DNA from: Adineta steineri
Taxonomy: Eukaryota > Rotifera > Eurotatoria > Adinetida > Adinetidae
NCBI GenBank assembly: GCA_905250115.1
Contig: CAJNOI010000037.1
Coordinates: 434,001 to 498,000 of the forward strand
DNA: 64,000 bases
Reading direction: 5' to 3'
In this document: in pieces, positions 11,417-22,784 of the stretch
Numbering within the stretch: the first letter of the stretch is position 1
Layout: each line of letters starts with the position of its first letter
Notes under the pieces: model-generated
Databases searched by the model: none
Told to the model about the DNA's origin: nothing
The model's input: the letters and a program-made list of their open reading frames with translations, nothing else
Made by a program: the position numbers and the translations under genes

Positions 11417-12674
11417 TTACACATCTGAACTATGACGTGTTTTTCGTTGAAATAATTCATGAAGAATTTCTGCAACAATTAATGAACTTGAATTTGATGA
11501 TATAACCCATAGTGTAAAAAGATTATCAATAAGAAAATATTGAAGAAAATATTCAAATTGATTTGCATTTCTATGAGTAGTTTTAACAATTAAATCCAAA
11601 TTATCAACTATAAAACTATGACGTGAATGACGAACTAATATTCGATATATAATACGTATTGTATCAAAAATTGTTATGAATAATAATATTCCAAACCAAA
11701 TCCATAGCATAAAATACATTTTTTCAATAAATATATTTATAACAAGTATACATTCAACTGTATAAAGATGATTATCACCTAATTCACGTATTTGAAAATC
11801 ACATAATGTTATACGTGGAAATAATTTACTTTCTGGTAATGAAAAACCAGAAAATACTTTGATGAATATATCAAAACCAGATTGAAGATAATTCCTATCA
11901 TGATAACTAAGAAAATATTGAAGAAATATAATTTGAAAGATTAAATTAAGTATATAAAGAAATTTAATAAATATATAAAACAAAGTCAAGGATACACCTG
12001 TACGAGCTTTACATAATAATCGACATTGACGATATATATGTTTTGTATAAGATGATTTATCAGAAGTTAAAGGATCAATATATTCTTCATAACGTTGAAG
12101 ACAATCAGAAATATATTGTATAACTATATAAGAATACGAACAGAAAGAAAGAAAGAACGAATATTTGCATTGATGATTATATAATTTGAGACAAACCTGT
12201 ACTTCTATCTTCATCAGAATCACATGTTTGACATTTATTTGATGCATCGACAAGATTTCTAATCGATAGACCGATTTTATCATTAAATGATTGCCATATG
12301 ATACGTGGTAAACTAAAAAATAATGCTTGAAGTAAAAGAACAAAATGTATCCATTGATAATATTTAAGTGTTCGTTCACGTCGCAAATTTGGATCTTGTG
12401 GAACTAAGTGATCTTTTGATACATGATAAGTATTTTGAATATAACATAATAAATTTGTATATTCTTCATAATTTTCTGTAAATTGAGCTGGTACCCAACA
12501 TTCTAATGGATTACCAATATATTGATAAGTTGATATTGCAATACAAAAACAAACTAATATTGCAACTGTATAACGATTATGAAGTCGATCAACAATTAGA
12601 TCATCATAATTATTTGTATCTTTCTTTACACCTGCAAATCGTTTTGCATTATCTATAATTTCAGTAAAATCCAT
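11417..12674 (-). CDS. innexin gap-junction protein
   Basis: Exons 12674-12197 and 12123-11417 join in phase 1 to give 394 aa. The family hallmark YYQWIHFVLLLQA is present just before the second membrane helix. Four hydrophobic segments are seen. Each extracellular loop has two Cys: LECWVPAQF...LLCYIQ in loop 1 and ITLCDFQIRELG...VECIL in loop 2. The segment FPRITLCDFQIRELG is a very close match to the family. Innexins form gap-junction channels and hemichannels in the plasma membrane of invertebrates. Loop 1 lacks the usual long insertion. Gene-specific subtype cannot be told from sequence alone. A 5' UTR intron precedes the start (separate entry). Confidence 0.95.
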
Positions 12675-12687
12675 CCTATTGTTGTCC

Positions 12688-12749
12688 CTATTTAAAATCA
12701 AAAAAAAACTCGAAATTATACTAAAAAAAATTTTCAATGTTAAACTTAC
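12688..12749 (-). other. 5' UTR intron of the innexin gene
   Basis: On the minus strand a consensus donor (GTAAGTTT, at 12749) and a T-rich tract ending in AAATAG (AG at 12689-12688) bound 62 nt. The acceptor lies 13 nt upstream of the innexin ATG. The size equals the coding introns nearby, and the fit is good on both sides. The AG could instead be a spliced-leader acceptor. Confidence 0.55.
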
Positions 12750-15089
12750 TAATTCCAGGTCATCAGAGGATTAGTTCTATTTAGACAAGAAAAAGAGAAC
12801 TAGAGAGATTTATAGAATAAATATATGTGAGACATGATCCTATGTTCTGACAAGAATAAGAATAAAATATACTACTCACCCCTTTTTTATTTGCTCTCGA
12901 AAGAAACGAAAAAAAAAATTCTACATTAATGCATGATGAAAAAAGAACAAAAAGTCTTGTTAGATAAACACTGTTTTGTGGCATGTAAAGACATGAAAAA
13001 AATTGTATATATTTATATAATTAATTTCACACTCTTCTCTTAAGTATAATCATATAAACGAAGGTCAAATTTTATATCTGAATATAGTATACGAGATTAA
13101 TATATCTTTTTAAATTTCTATATAAATTAATTAGATAAATATTTTTTTCTAATATTTGTTATCAATATATGCAAAGAATAAGTACATTTCGAAACAATCA
13201 CAACTTTAATTCATTTCAAGGATATTCAGACAAAACTATCATTTACATATCATTTTTTTTCTATTCTTATCTAATAATCAAATAGACCAACTGTTTAGAG
13301 ATATGTGTTTGTATCTTTGTAGAAATCAATAGTGAATTATTCATTAATAAATGATTTTTTTTATCAATTCATATAACATTCTTGAATATTTTTCTCTTAT
13401 CATTTGATACTTTAATAACAAATACAATGGTAAAAAACTAATTCATTTCTATTTCATATTATCAAGTTGCAATTTCTTATTATCATATTATAGATTCAAT
13501 TAGAACAATTCTTATAAAATTCAACGTTAATTGAGGAAGCCATATATTTATAGCGTGTGTGTGTCATGATAAGAATACATTTGCATAATATTAAGTACCT
13601 TTCATTTGAAACATAATCATATTTGTTTCTCTTCTTATAAATAAAAATCGAATTCATTCGCTCGGTCTGCGTCAGTATCTAAACATTTATTTCAACCTTT
13701 ATCAAGCTGATTCACTGAATGTCTTAAATTATATATTTACTTATTGCAATCAAACATTCATCAATTCATCTATCTATAAATATGTTTTTCTCCTACTATA
13801 CATGTTCTATATATTATCAACATTTGCTAATTTCGTTAATTCTAGTCAGTGTATCTTTTATCATTATGGTATGATAACGAATCTATTCAATTTTATTTTA
13901 TTTATTCTAATGATTAGAGTAGGAACTGTAAGAGCTATTTTTTTAACTTTATCATAGTTGATTTTAATTGAAATAATTTTATGATTATTATTTAATATTA
14001 AGCAATAAATAGGTTTGTATCAAATATTGCATATTTTTTCAATTATATCATTTTATTTTCGATTTCAAGAGATGTTTAATCTTTATATATTCTGATTGAT
14101 ACAAATCTATTTAAATGAATTTGAATACTGATAATATATCGCCATTATAGAAAATATCTCTTTGAAATCATATTAATAGAATACACATCAAATTTCGATG
14201 ATTGTTATTATAAATTCATAATATTAGTTTCAAGTATGTTCATCCATCGCTTCCTTATACAATATAATGAGACATTGTTCAATCACAGCAAATAGAAAAG
14301 CTTGATTGATCTTATATGAAAGATTTTGCTGTAATGCATTAGAGAGAATTTCAATAAAAAACAATTTGGCATTTTCATGTTCACGTGTTAATTTAACTAT
14401 CATCGATAGTTAGTAAAGTTAAACTAATTCAAACTATTTCAGCTGAATAATTAATTTGAATATAAATCCTCCGTAGAAATCTATCAACATCAAGTCTTAT
14501 ATTGATTCATGTTCTAAATAATGTTGATAATACGCCAGCATATTTAACTTTTAAACGATGTTATCGAGTTTTAAAAAATAGAAATGAATTCAAAACTAAA
14601 CGAGTAAAAGATTTTACAAAAAAACAATGCGAATATTCGAAGTATACAACATATTTTAATATATGTTGGATAATGACAATTACATGAAGATGTAAAATTA
14701 ATATTTGTAGGTGATTTGATGAGATATTAAATATTGCTGGGAGATGATCATTATTTATACTAAAAACGTTTTTTATCTACTTTTGAATGAAAATGATAAT
14801 ATAATAAACTTTGACATGCATCAAATTATTTATTGTCATAGGATAATAAAAATATTTTCTACATATTCATATCTATATGAACTAATATCAAGACGTTTTA
14901 ACTGCTGTCTCTTTTTCATTTTACTTCCGTTCTTTCTTGAGCTTTCGTCTGTGTCGATGAAATGTAGAAAGAAAATTTACTTGAATTTCTGTTGAAATAT
15001 CAACAGAAACAATGTCTACATGAATAATATTTATTATAATCAAAATTAAACAATAAACTTTAATCAAATTACACGAAAACAGCAAATCA
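12750..15089. other. intergenic AT-rich region
   Basis: Innexin promoter side followed by about 2 kb of AT-rich DNA. Several short open frames occur (for example 14502-14687 and 14744-14995), but none has a family signature. A short (GT)n tract lies at about 13554-13564. No gene is supported. Confidence 0.45.
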
Positions 15090-16319
15090 TTAAATCAACA
15101 CCTTCATAATGACGATACCAATACTCAACCCAATACATATTCCAAAAATTATAAGTTTAACTTCATTATGTTGTAAAATTGAAGCATTTGTTTGACTATT
15201 TGTTATTGAAGTACCTGTTGTTGTTGAAGCATTTATTGGACCATTTGTTGTTGAAGTATTTGGTGGTGTTACAGTATCTGGCGGCGCTTGTATAAAATCG
15301 ACAGGACATTGATAATATTTTATCTAAAAGAGAGTAAAAGTTAGTCCTGTTTAGGAGTAGTGGAAAATTTACCTGGACAAGATGCAACTCGCTATTATAA
15401 TGAAGGGATATATAAAATGAATGTTTTGTGCGTACAGTGATGGTCTATATCAAAATAAAGTAGCTATTTCGTTAAGTATAGTTTGACTAGTCGAATAGTT
15501 TTTTTGATTCTATATGGAATAGATAAATAAAGAAAGTCTGATTTTTCAATGTGAAAAAGGTCACATAACTACTTACAGTATCTATTAATTCTGTATCATC
15601 ATCGTTGTCTTTACAATGAAACATTACCCAGAACGATCATTTCGACCATCCAAAAATGGTGTCTCCTAAACGACCAGAAACAACTATAAAACCATGTATT
15701 ATTACACCAATACCGAAATCATAAACAGGACTATCATTGACATTTGTATCGATAGTCTCCATATTATTTGTATTTTCATGATCAGATGGTACTTGAACAA
15801 TAATTGGAAAAGGCAGGAAGCATTTAATCTAAAAGAGAATACAGGTAGTCCTATTTAAAAGATCATATAACTACTTACAATATCGATTGTTTCAAATCAT
15901 TCTCTGTATGGTTAAACATTGTATAAATATTATGAAGACCTAGAAATGAAGCCAGCTTTCGTAGAGCAATTTCTTTTCGTGCTGCGTTTCTTTTCATTAT
16001 ATACATTTCAGATTAAATATCGTTTACAAGTATATTTCAATCTTTGTTTACTGATTTATCTGGCGGGTGAATACAAGGAGAGAGAGTGATATCTGTACGT
16101 AATATATCATGCAGTTTTATTGCAAAACAAAGAGACAGAGAGAGNNNNNNNNNNAGGTAGTCCTATTTAAAAGATCATATAACTACTTACAATATCGATT
16201 GTTTCAAAATCATTCTCTGTATGGTTAAACATTGTATAAATATTATGGAGACCTAGAAATGAAGCCAGCTTTCGTAGAGCAATTTCTTTTCGTGCTGCGT
16301 TTCTTTTCATTATATACAT
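15090..16319 (-). CDS. unidentified membrane-anchored protein, possibly a broken gene
   Basis: Four exons, each a multiple of three and each phase 0, with good splice sites: 16319-16191, 15828-15577, 15444-15373, 15323-15090. They encode about 228 residues. Exon 1 starts MYIMKRNAARKEIALRKL and has no signal peptide. Exons 2 and 4 start alike (IKCFLPFPIIVQVPSD and IKYYQCPVDFIQAPPD), which suggests a repeated domain. The last exon has a Thr/Asn-rich, Gly-poor stalk followed by a C-terminal hydrophobic helix (LIIFGICIGLSIGIVIM), so the protein is tail-anchored or GPI-processed. Exon 2 has one in-frame TGA at 15637-15639. The gap at 16145-16154 falls within the gene and is flanked by a duplicated exon 1. 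I do not recognise the family. It could be a pseudogene, or the stop could be a sequencing error. Confidence 0.45.
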
Positions 16320-16457
16320 TTCAGATTAAATATCGTTTGCAAGTATATTTCAATCTTTGTTTACTGATTTATCTGACGGGTGAATACAAGGAGAAAGAGT
16401 GATATCTGTACGTAATATATCATGCAGTTTTATTGCAAAACAAAGAGACAGAGAGAG
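15843..16457. repeat. about 300-bp direct duplication flanking an assembly gap
   Basis: 15843-16144 and 16155-16457 are nearly the same sequence, separated only by ten Ns. They differ by a handful of substitutions and one base of indel near 15896 (TTTCAAATC versus TTTCAAAATC). Both end in the same GA-rich tract. This looks like two overlapping contig ends, perhaps alleles, joined without merging rather than a true tandem repeat. The left copy of exon 1 (16006-15879) has the reading frame disturbed by that one-base difference; the right copy is open. Confidence 0.85.
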
Positions 16458-18648
16458 AGTGAGTGTATTCAGTTACATCTTTGACACGACGGATAGCACC
16501 ATTGTTTGAAATGCATCTAGAAGATTCTAGGCTAAGAAAATATTACTATTTGAATTTTATTTAATAGTTTATCTTTTATTTCAAAAGTAGAAAATAAATA
16601 AACGTTTTTAATTTAACTTAATTTAATTTATAGTAGTAGAACTGCTCTTACATTTCTCTATCTCACTAACATATTTTATAAAACGAAAAAATATTTAAAT
16701 AAATTTATTTATATTAGATATATGAACTCATTTATAATTATTTTTCGTAGAATTCTTTCTTCATTACATTTATTCCATAGCTCATTTATTTATTTAATCA
16801 ATGGTTTCTTTATAAATATATTTTTATTTTAAATGATAAATCAAACATATTATTAATAGATGCAGTGATAATTTAACATATTTTAAAATTTAATAATTCA
16901 TCTTATAATTTTTAGTTGAACTGTACAATACTTAAATAATAATAATAGTATTGATGTTATAATTATAACTCATTTTAGCAAATGTAGTGATATTGTACTT
17001 TATAAATACTTATATAATTGTCTTCGTCTATCAAATAATGTAGAGCAAATTGATTTGTTACATAATATTTTATTATAAAAAAATTATTCTTAGACAAGTT
17101 TTCTATTAGTCTAATAGTTGATATATTTTTTGTTATATTTTTTTTAGTTAATTACATCGAATAGAACATGTTAAATTCAATATAATCATAGAAGTTTTCT
17201 TTTTTATCAATAAACTATACATAATTAAGTATTTATTTTTCATACTCGAAATTAATATTTAATCTAAAAATTAGTTCTTATAAAATTATAAATCAAGTGA
17301 TTTTGCTATAATCAAATATACACAACTATAACTTGATGCAATAATGAAAAATAAAACCAGACAAAAGCAAGTATAATGACCTTCAGTCTATTTAGTCATT
17401 CATAGTCAATATTTATATGACTTATTTGTATACATTATCATGCCAATCATTAAATAAAAAACGTGAATAAATCATATATAAAAAAAAGAAAGAAAAAATG
17501 TTTTGTTGTCCCTGATGAGTTGCATTTCAACGATTTTTTATACTTACTGTTCGTAAAGTTAATTCAAACAACAAACAATTCACATTTTATACTAGTTCAT
17601 ATTTGTAGTTATAAGAATTAGAAAATACTAATAAACATAGATGTGAATATAATACATATTTTGTTAAAAAAAATTTATTCTAGTCAAAAAAACAAAAATC
17701 ATATAAAATAGAATATAAATTATACCGATCAAAACTTATCAATATTTGTTAATTTCATTTGTCAATAACTAAGAAATAAAATCGAAAAAGAAATATAAGA
17801 TTTGTTTTCGAAAGATATTATTCACTTTTGATATTGAATAAGGATGCCTGTTATGAATAAAAGTATCGAAAAAGATATGAATGCATTTATATAATTTGTA
17901 GACATTTGAATATGATTCATTGAGAACATGTACCTGTATTTTTTTTGTCATATATTATAATTAAACGTAATATGTTATTTGATTGGACCGAAAAATATTT
18001 TTATCATTTACTCGATTGCAAAATATAGTTAAATAACGAATTATTCAAGATTAATCGATCATTTAATGATGAACTTAGTCAGAATGAAAAATTTGAAGAT
18101 ACTGAATGAGCGATAATTAAGAAAATGAAAAACAGTTAGATTAATTTTCAACTATTACTTTCAGATTCAATATATGAGATGATACCATGAAAGTAATTCA
18201 TACCAACTCAAATAATAAAATTTAGATAAAACTCTTCTGTTTTTCTCATCTTTTATGTTATTCACAAATATTTTTTTTATCGATATCAAAATAAAGATTA
18301 TTACAATTTTGTTTACCATCTTCGAGATGAATGCATCACTAAACTTAATGACAAAAAAAAGGTGTACATGTCTTGATGTAAAGAAGAAAAACAGGACTAA
18401 TCACCTTCATTTTTTTTTTGCGTTGAGCTTGTCTCCTTTGATTACAAAAACTACCACATGGACAAAATCAAATGAAGAAAAAGTCTGATATGCTTCAGTG
18501 ATTTATGAAATATTTTTCTAATAGTGTACACCAACGGATACAATCTTTCTCTCTTTATTCTCAAAGTATTTTAATGTGACAAAAAAGATAAAAACTAGCA
18601 AAAAAATGTGTGGGTGATGGTTTAGAAAAAAACAAACGACACTAATAG

Positions 18649-18656
18649 TATAAATA
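18649..18656 (+). promoter_or_regulatory. TATA box of WTE-family gene, left copy
   Basis: TATAAATA, 81 bp upstream of the ATG. The same element occurs at the same distance in the other three copies while flanking sequence has drifted, which supports a working core promoter. Confidence 0.65.
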
Positions 18657-18736
18657 CATGAAATTATTTTAGTCAAACAAGACGAAAAGAGGTGCTATTC
18701 TATTAACCAAAATAATACTATACATTGCTATTCAAG

Positions 18737-19411
18737 ATGCAAGTCCAAGTTAGAACAATAAATGTTATTTGTGCAGTATTATTAGTCTTAGCTGGTTTTC
18801 TCATCGACAATAAAGTTGATGCTCGAGCAATCAAAAGAAGATCATCTGATGTTAGCGCGGAAGAGTATAAACGTGCTCTAGTTGATGCTTTGGCTCATGC
18901 ACTTGTTAAGTCACATGAACGTAAACGTGGTAACTCTGGTGCATTTAATTCATTGAAAGCAAACAGACGAGATGACCAGGAGATATGGACTGAACACTAT
19001 GCTGGTGAAAGTGGTGAAAGTAGTCCATCAGGGGCTGCATCAGGCTCATCCGGTGATAGTAGCGCATCAGACGCTGGACTCGATTCATGGTTGGGATCAT
19101 TCCCATCAGGCAATGTCGATTCGGATGTATGGACTGAATCAGGCACATGGGGTGATAGTAGCGCATCAGGGGCTGGATCAGGCTCATCAAACAATGGCGA
19201 TCAAGATGTATGGACTGAAGGACGATCACGAAACGGAAACAGACGAGAAGAACCAGAGTGGACTGAAACAGACACATCAGGTGTTGCCGCTCCATGGACT
19301 GAAACAGACTTATCAGATGCTTTTGATCCCAATATGTGGTATGAAGTAGCATCACGAGCAGCAAAACAAACAGCAGGAACAGGAAAAACAATGTTAAGCG
19401 CAAAAACATAA
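18737..19411 (+). CDS. secreted WTE-repeat family protein, left copy
   Basis: A single-exon frame of 224 aa. The start at 18737 (MQVQVRTINVICAVLLVLAG) matches the other three copies. The N-terminus is a clear signal peptide with likely cleavage near KVDA. It is followed by a basic pro-like region with dibasic pairs (IKRRSSDV, EEYKRALVDALAHALVKSH, ERKRGN). The rest is Ser/Gly/Asp-rich with recurring Trp-Thr-Glu motifs (IWTEH, VWTES, VWTEG, EWTET, PWTET) about 12-45 residues apart. A TAA at 19409 ends the frame about 25 codons before the Lys/Thr-rich tail seen in copy B. The same frame continues open after it to 19485, so this copy seems to have lost its tail. I do not recognise the family. The dibasic sites would allow propeptide processing, but that is inference. 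Confidence 0.7.
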   Translation: MQVQVRTINVICAVLLVLAGFLIDNKVDARAIKRRSSDVSAEEYKRALVDALAHALVKSHERKRGNSGAFNSLKANRRDDQEIWTEHYAGESGESSPSGAASGSSGDSSASDAGLDSWLGSFPSGNVDSDVWTESGTWGDSSASGAGSGSSNNGDQDVWTEGRSRNGNRREEPEWTETDTSGVAAPWTETDLSDAFDPNMWYEVASRAAKQTAGTGKTMLSAKT

Positions 19412-20365
19412 ACAAAAACAGGAAATGGAAAAAATACAAAACAAACATCGGTAAAAACTAAACAGACAGGAACAAAACATCATTAATCATTTGAAATATA
19501 ACAGACTTTAGGACAAACTTTAGTTTTTTACTCACTATCAACTCAAATTCTATTCAATTATTCTTATTCATTTCATTTTCATATCTAACTAATCATTATT
19601 ATATCAACACATACTAGTATTCTACAAGTTCTTTTTCTTTTGTGTATTCGTTATTCTTCTACTAATATAATAAATCAATACTTACAAAAAAACATTTTAT
19701 TATATCTATTTTATTGTTTGTATATTTATTATTTTATCCGAATAAATTCTTTTCAGTAGTATTCATTTCTAGTTTTTTACACTCATTCAATAGTTCTTAT
19801 ATGTTTTGTGTATGATGTAATGAAGTTATGATGTTAAGTTTGAGAACGATGCATAATTGTTAGTAGTTTATTAGATTCTTCTGGAAACGAAAATAGAAAT
19901 AGGACATTTGTGAAACTAATGTTATTATTGATATTTACATGAACAATAAATAAATACAAAAACCTTGTATGATAACTAAAATAGTTCATTGTTGAGAATT
20001 TTGAAATGATATAAAAGAATGATTTTGATACAGTCCTAAGACAAATCAATGTAATTCTATAATCTCAATTATTTTGTCTTTATTTTAGTCAATATCCTAA
20101 ACTACTGTCCGTCGATAATAAACTTCTTACAAATTTTATTATGAGAATCGAGTGAGACATTCAATAACTTTATAGAATTATAAATTTTAGATTTTTCCCA
20201 TGTAATTAATCCTTAAACTGATAAATTTCTTTGCTCAACTACATATATAAAAGATTAAACATATTATATCTCGAATGCTTCATATATATAGTGGTTTTGT
20301 TCCATATTTTTCTAATACCAAGGGTTTTTAATTCTATCAAAGTCTTAATAGTTTATATAAATACG

Positions 20366-22784
20366 AATCATATAACTACTTATTCATGTCACGTTGTTCT
20401 TCCAATAAAAGAAAAATGTACTTAGATTTTTGAAGTAAGCCAACTTATTTTATATTCACAAATCATTCTTAAAACTATATACTTATTTTAGTTTAGATAT
20501 TTCAAATACATTATGTCGATTTTCTTGTGTTAATTTTCGAGCAATCTATTAGGTGGAACTAGATCTTGTTTATTCTATATGCTATACTTTATCCCAGTCA
20601 AATTAAAACTAATCTAGTATAATTATCTGTTTACATAAGAAAATATGAAATGAATTTACTGTGACTAAATATATATTTTAATGGAATAAAGCTAATGCTA
20701 TTTTTATATAATGATATCTAATTTTGTATCATACTACATTAAAGTGAGTTACAAAATTCTTGTACTATTTTGATAAAATAAGTCTAGAAGAAAAAGTTTC
20801 CAGTTTGAGGAATAATAAATTTTCTTGACTGTCGCTATTAAATCGGGCAAGGTATGAGAGCTTCTTAGAAAATATTGTTTAAGCTTTTGATCAAATAGCT
20901 TTGATATTGAACACTTGATTGAATTTTTTCAAATTATTTTAAGATAATGAAGAACCATTTATAATCCAGACTTAGCGAACGAAACAATATGGATTGTTTT
21001 AAATCAATATGAAGTCTCAAAATGATGTGAATTTTGAGTTTGAAAGTTTCAATATTCAAGTGTCAGCATGTTTCGACTAAAGTTCATTTTTTTTAAAATC
21101 TATGATGAGTATAAATATTGTTCTATGAAACAATCGATTAATATTTATCATTAGACGCGAATCAAATTGTCTTAAACACTAGAATAAAGTATTAAATTCT
21201 ATTTTTTTTGCAATATTAATCCATCAAACTTGTTTCTAAATTGGTATTTGGTGAAAAAATAAGCTCGTATCATTTAATAATTGATTACCACAAGCTTCAG
21301 GACAATAGTGAAACCGGTCAATCTTACTTAATTTTCATATGAAACCATTCAAAGCTTTCATTAAGTCTTACGAGTGCTTGATAGAGAATACGAAACCATA
21401 CATTAGTAAAATATATATCAATTACACTATTGATAATCAAAATAGGTATTATTTTTTAAAAATTCAAATCATCCCGGGCATGAAACATATTTCATAATCT
21501 TTCGATTACAAATTGATCTTGACTCTATAGATCTTCTGAGCAAATTTATCAACGTATTTATTGATACGAACAACTACAAGTGGAATATATAAAACAATCA
21601 TATTGAATTATTTATTATTATCAGTTTCTTTCTATTGTCTTTCATTTTTTTGTAAAATACTCTTAGAAATACAGTTTTGCTATAATATATAGAACACTTG
21701 CTTCTATATGATTATTCTAGTATAAAGACTAAGCTATTTATTCGTTTGTTGATTTGAATAGAGGAATTTTTCAGCTACAAAATAAAATACATTACTTTTT
21801 ATTTATGAATTATTATAAAGATCAGTTAATCTAAATTCATAAATATAGTTAACATATTTAGAACGAGTTTGATCGGTGATATCATATTTGACTCTATACG
21901 GATACTAATTGGATTATATGAGACATGTACTTATTTGGCAGTAAATTAGAAACAGATGATAGACTAAGAAAAGAGGTTAGAAAAACATGTATATATTACA
22001 GAGAAATATTTTTAGCAAAAATCGCTTCGTTGTACTTAAGATCGTTGCTAACTAAACGATGTTTATTAGCGACACGTTTATTGTAAGCAAAAGAACGTTT
22101 CTAAGGAAAAAAAATTGAAATTTCAAAATATTCACGTGGCAAACAAAACTTCATTTCTTTTCATATATATGATTAAGTAAATCATGATAAACCTCTTAAT
22201 TTTATCCGTAATAAAAATACCAACTTAAAAATGATTCATTGAATTTAATTACATCATTTAACAATAAAAAGTTAACACATCCTTGAGCAATATCTATGAT
22301 TCGTATCAACAGGAATAAATTCGTTATAATGTTTATCTCACATGACTCAATTTGCGAATTTTTTTCACAATCTGACTTTCATCACGAGTATACATGAGTA
22401 ATTATTTTACAAAAAGAAAAGACGTTATTAACAACGTATCGTGGTCCCTTGTGTTTCTTAGATATTGGTCACATATAAAAGAACCAATCAAAATATGATA
22501 CGTGCCCTCTCTCATGAAGCGATTGATAATTTATTAATGAATAAAATAAAAAAGATTTTTGAATACATTCATTTAAATTACTTGAAAAGAAAATTATTTT
22601 GAAAAAAAATCAATTATAAATTAATCAGCTGACTTAACCAATGTATAAATATTTCTGTCACACGCTCTCAACAACAATAATATATACACTCATTCTGTCT
22701 TTATTCTTTACCTTCTAGATCGTTTTCATTTCATATATATATATTACATTTTACTCTAGATAAATATTTTTTAGTTTATTTCAA
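20366..22784. other. intergenic AT-rich region upstream of NPLOC4
   Basis: About 2.4 kb without a supported gene, RNA or ordered repeat. The NPLOC4 promoter must lie at its right end; no motif stands out. Confidence 0.5.

Larger units (their letters stand above)
16950..20365. repeat. left arm of inverted duplication (single unit)
   Basis: Reverse complement of sequence on the right side of the window, both around and inside the secreted gene. Examples: 17150-17330 matches 48180-48340, 17580-17760 matches 47700-47880, and 19560-19980 matches the 3' flanks at 40830-41240, 43190-43620 and 45700-46150. The segment with AAAACCCTTGGTATTAG (reverse strand, about 20310-20330) recurs at about 42850 and 45395. 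Borders are approximate, set where similarity fades by eye. Confidence 0.8.

Noticed and set aside
13782-14687. Possible two-exon secreted gene (MFFSYYTC... at 13782-13868 and a frame at 14477-14687)
   Set aside because: The first exon ends in phase 0 but the second needs phase 2, and no joining exon was found between.
17769-17951. Frame of 60 codons on the minus strand with a lookalike at 47496-47690
   Set aside because: Same reason: shared by duplication, but frames shift between copies and there is no coding-type substitution pattern.
18255-18488. A 77-codon frame upstream of the left WTE gene, with a same-length frame at 42025-42258 and a similar one at 46971-47192
   Set aside because: The middle is in a different frame between copies because of offset indels, so the amino acids are not conserved. 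It is drifting non-coding flank of the duplication.
18945-19448. Long open frames antisense to or in other frames of the WTE genes (also at 43710-44120 and 43803-44054)
   Set aside because: Repeat-driven shadows of the WTE frame. They lack a signal peptide and are not kept in copies A and C.
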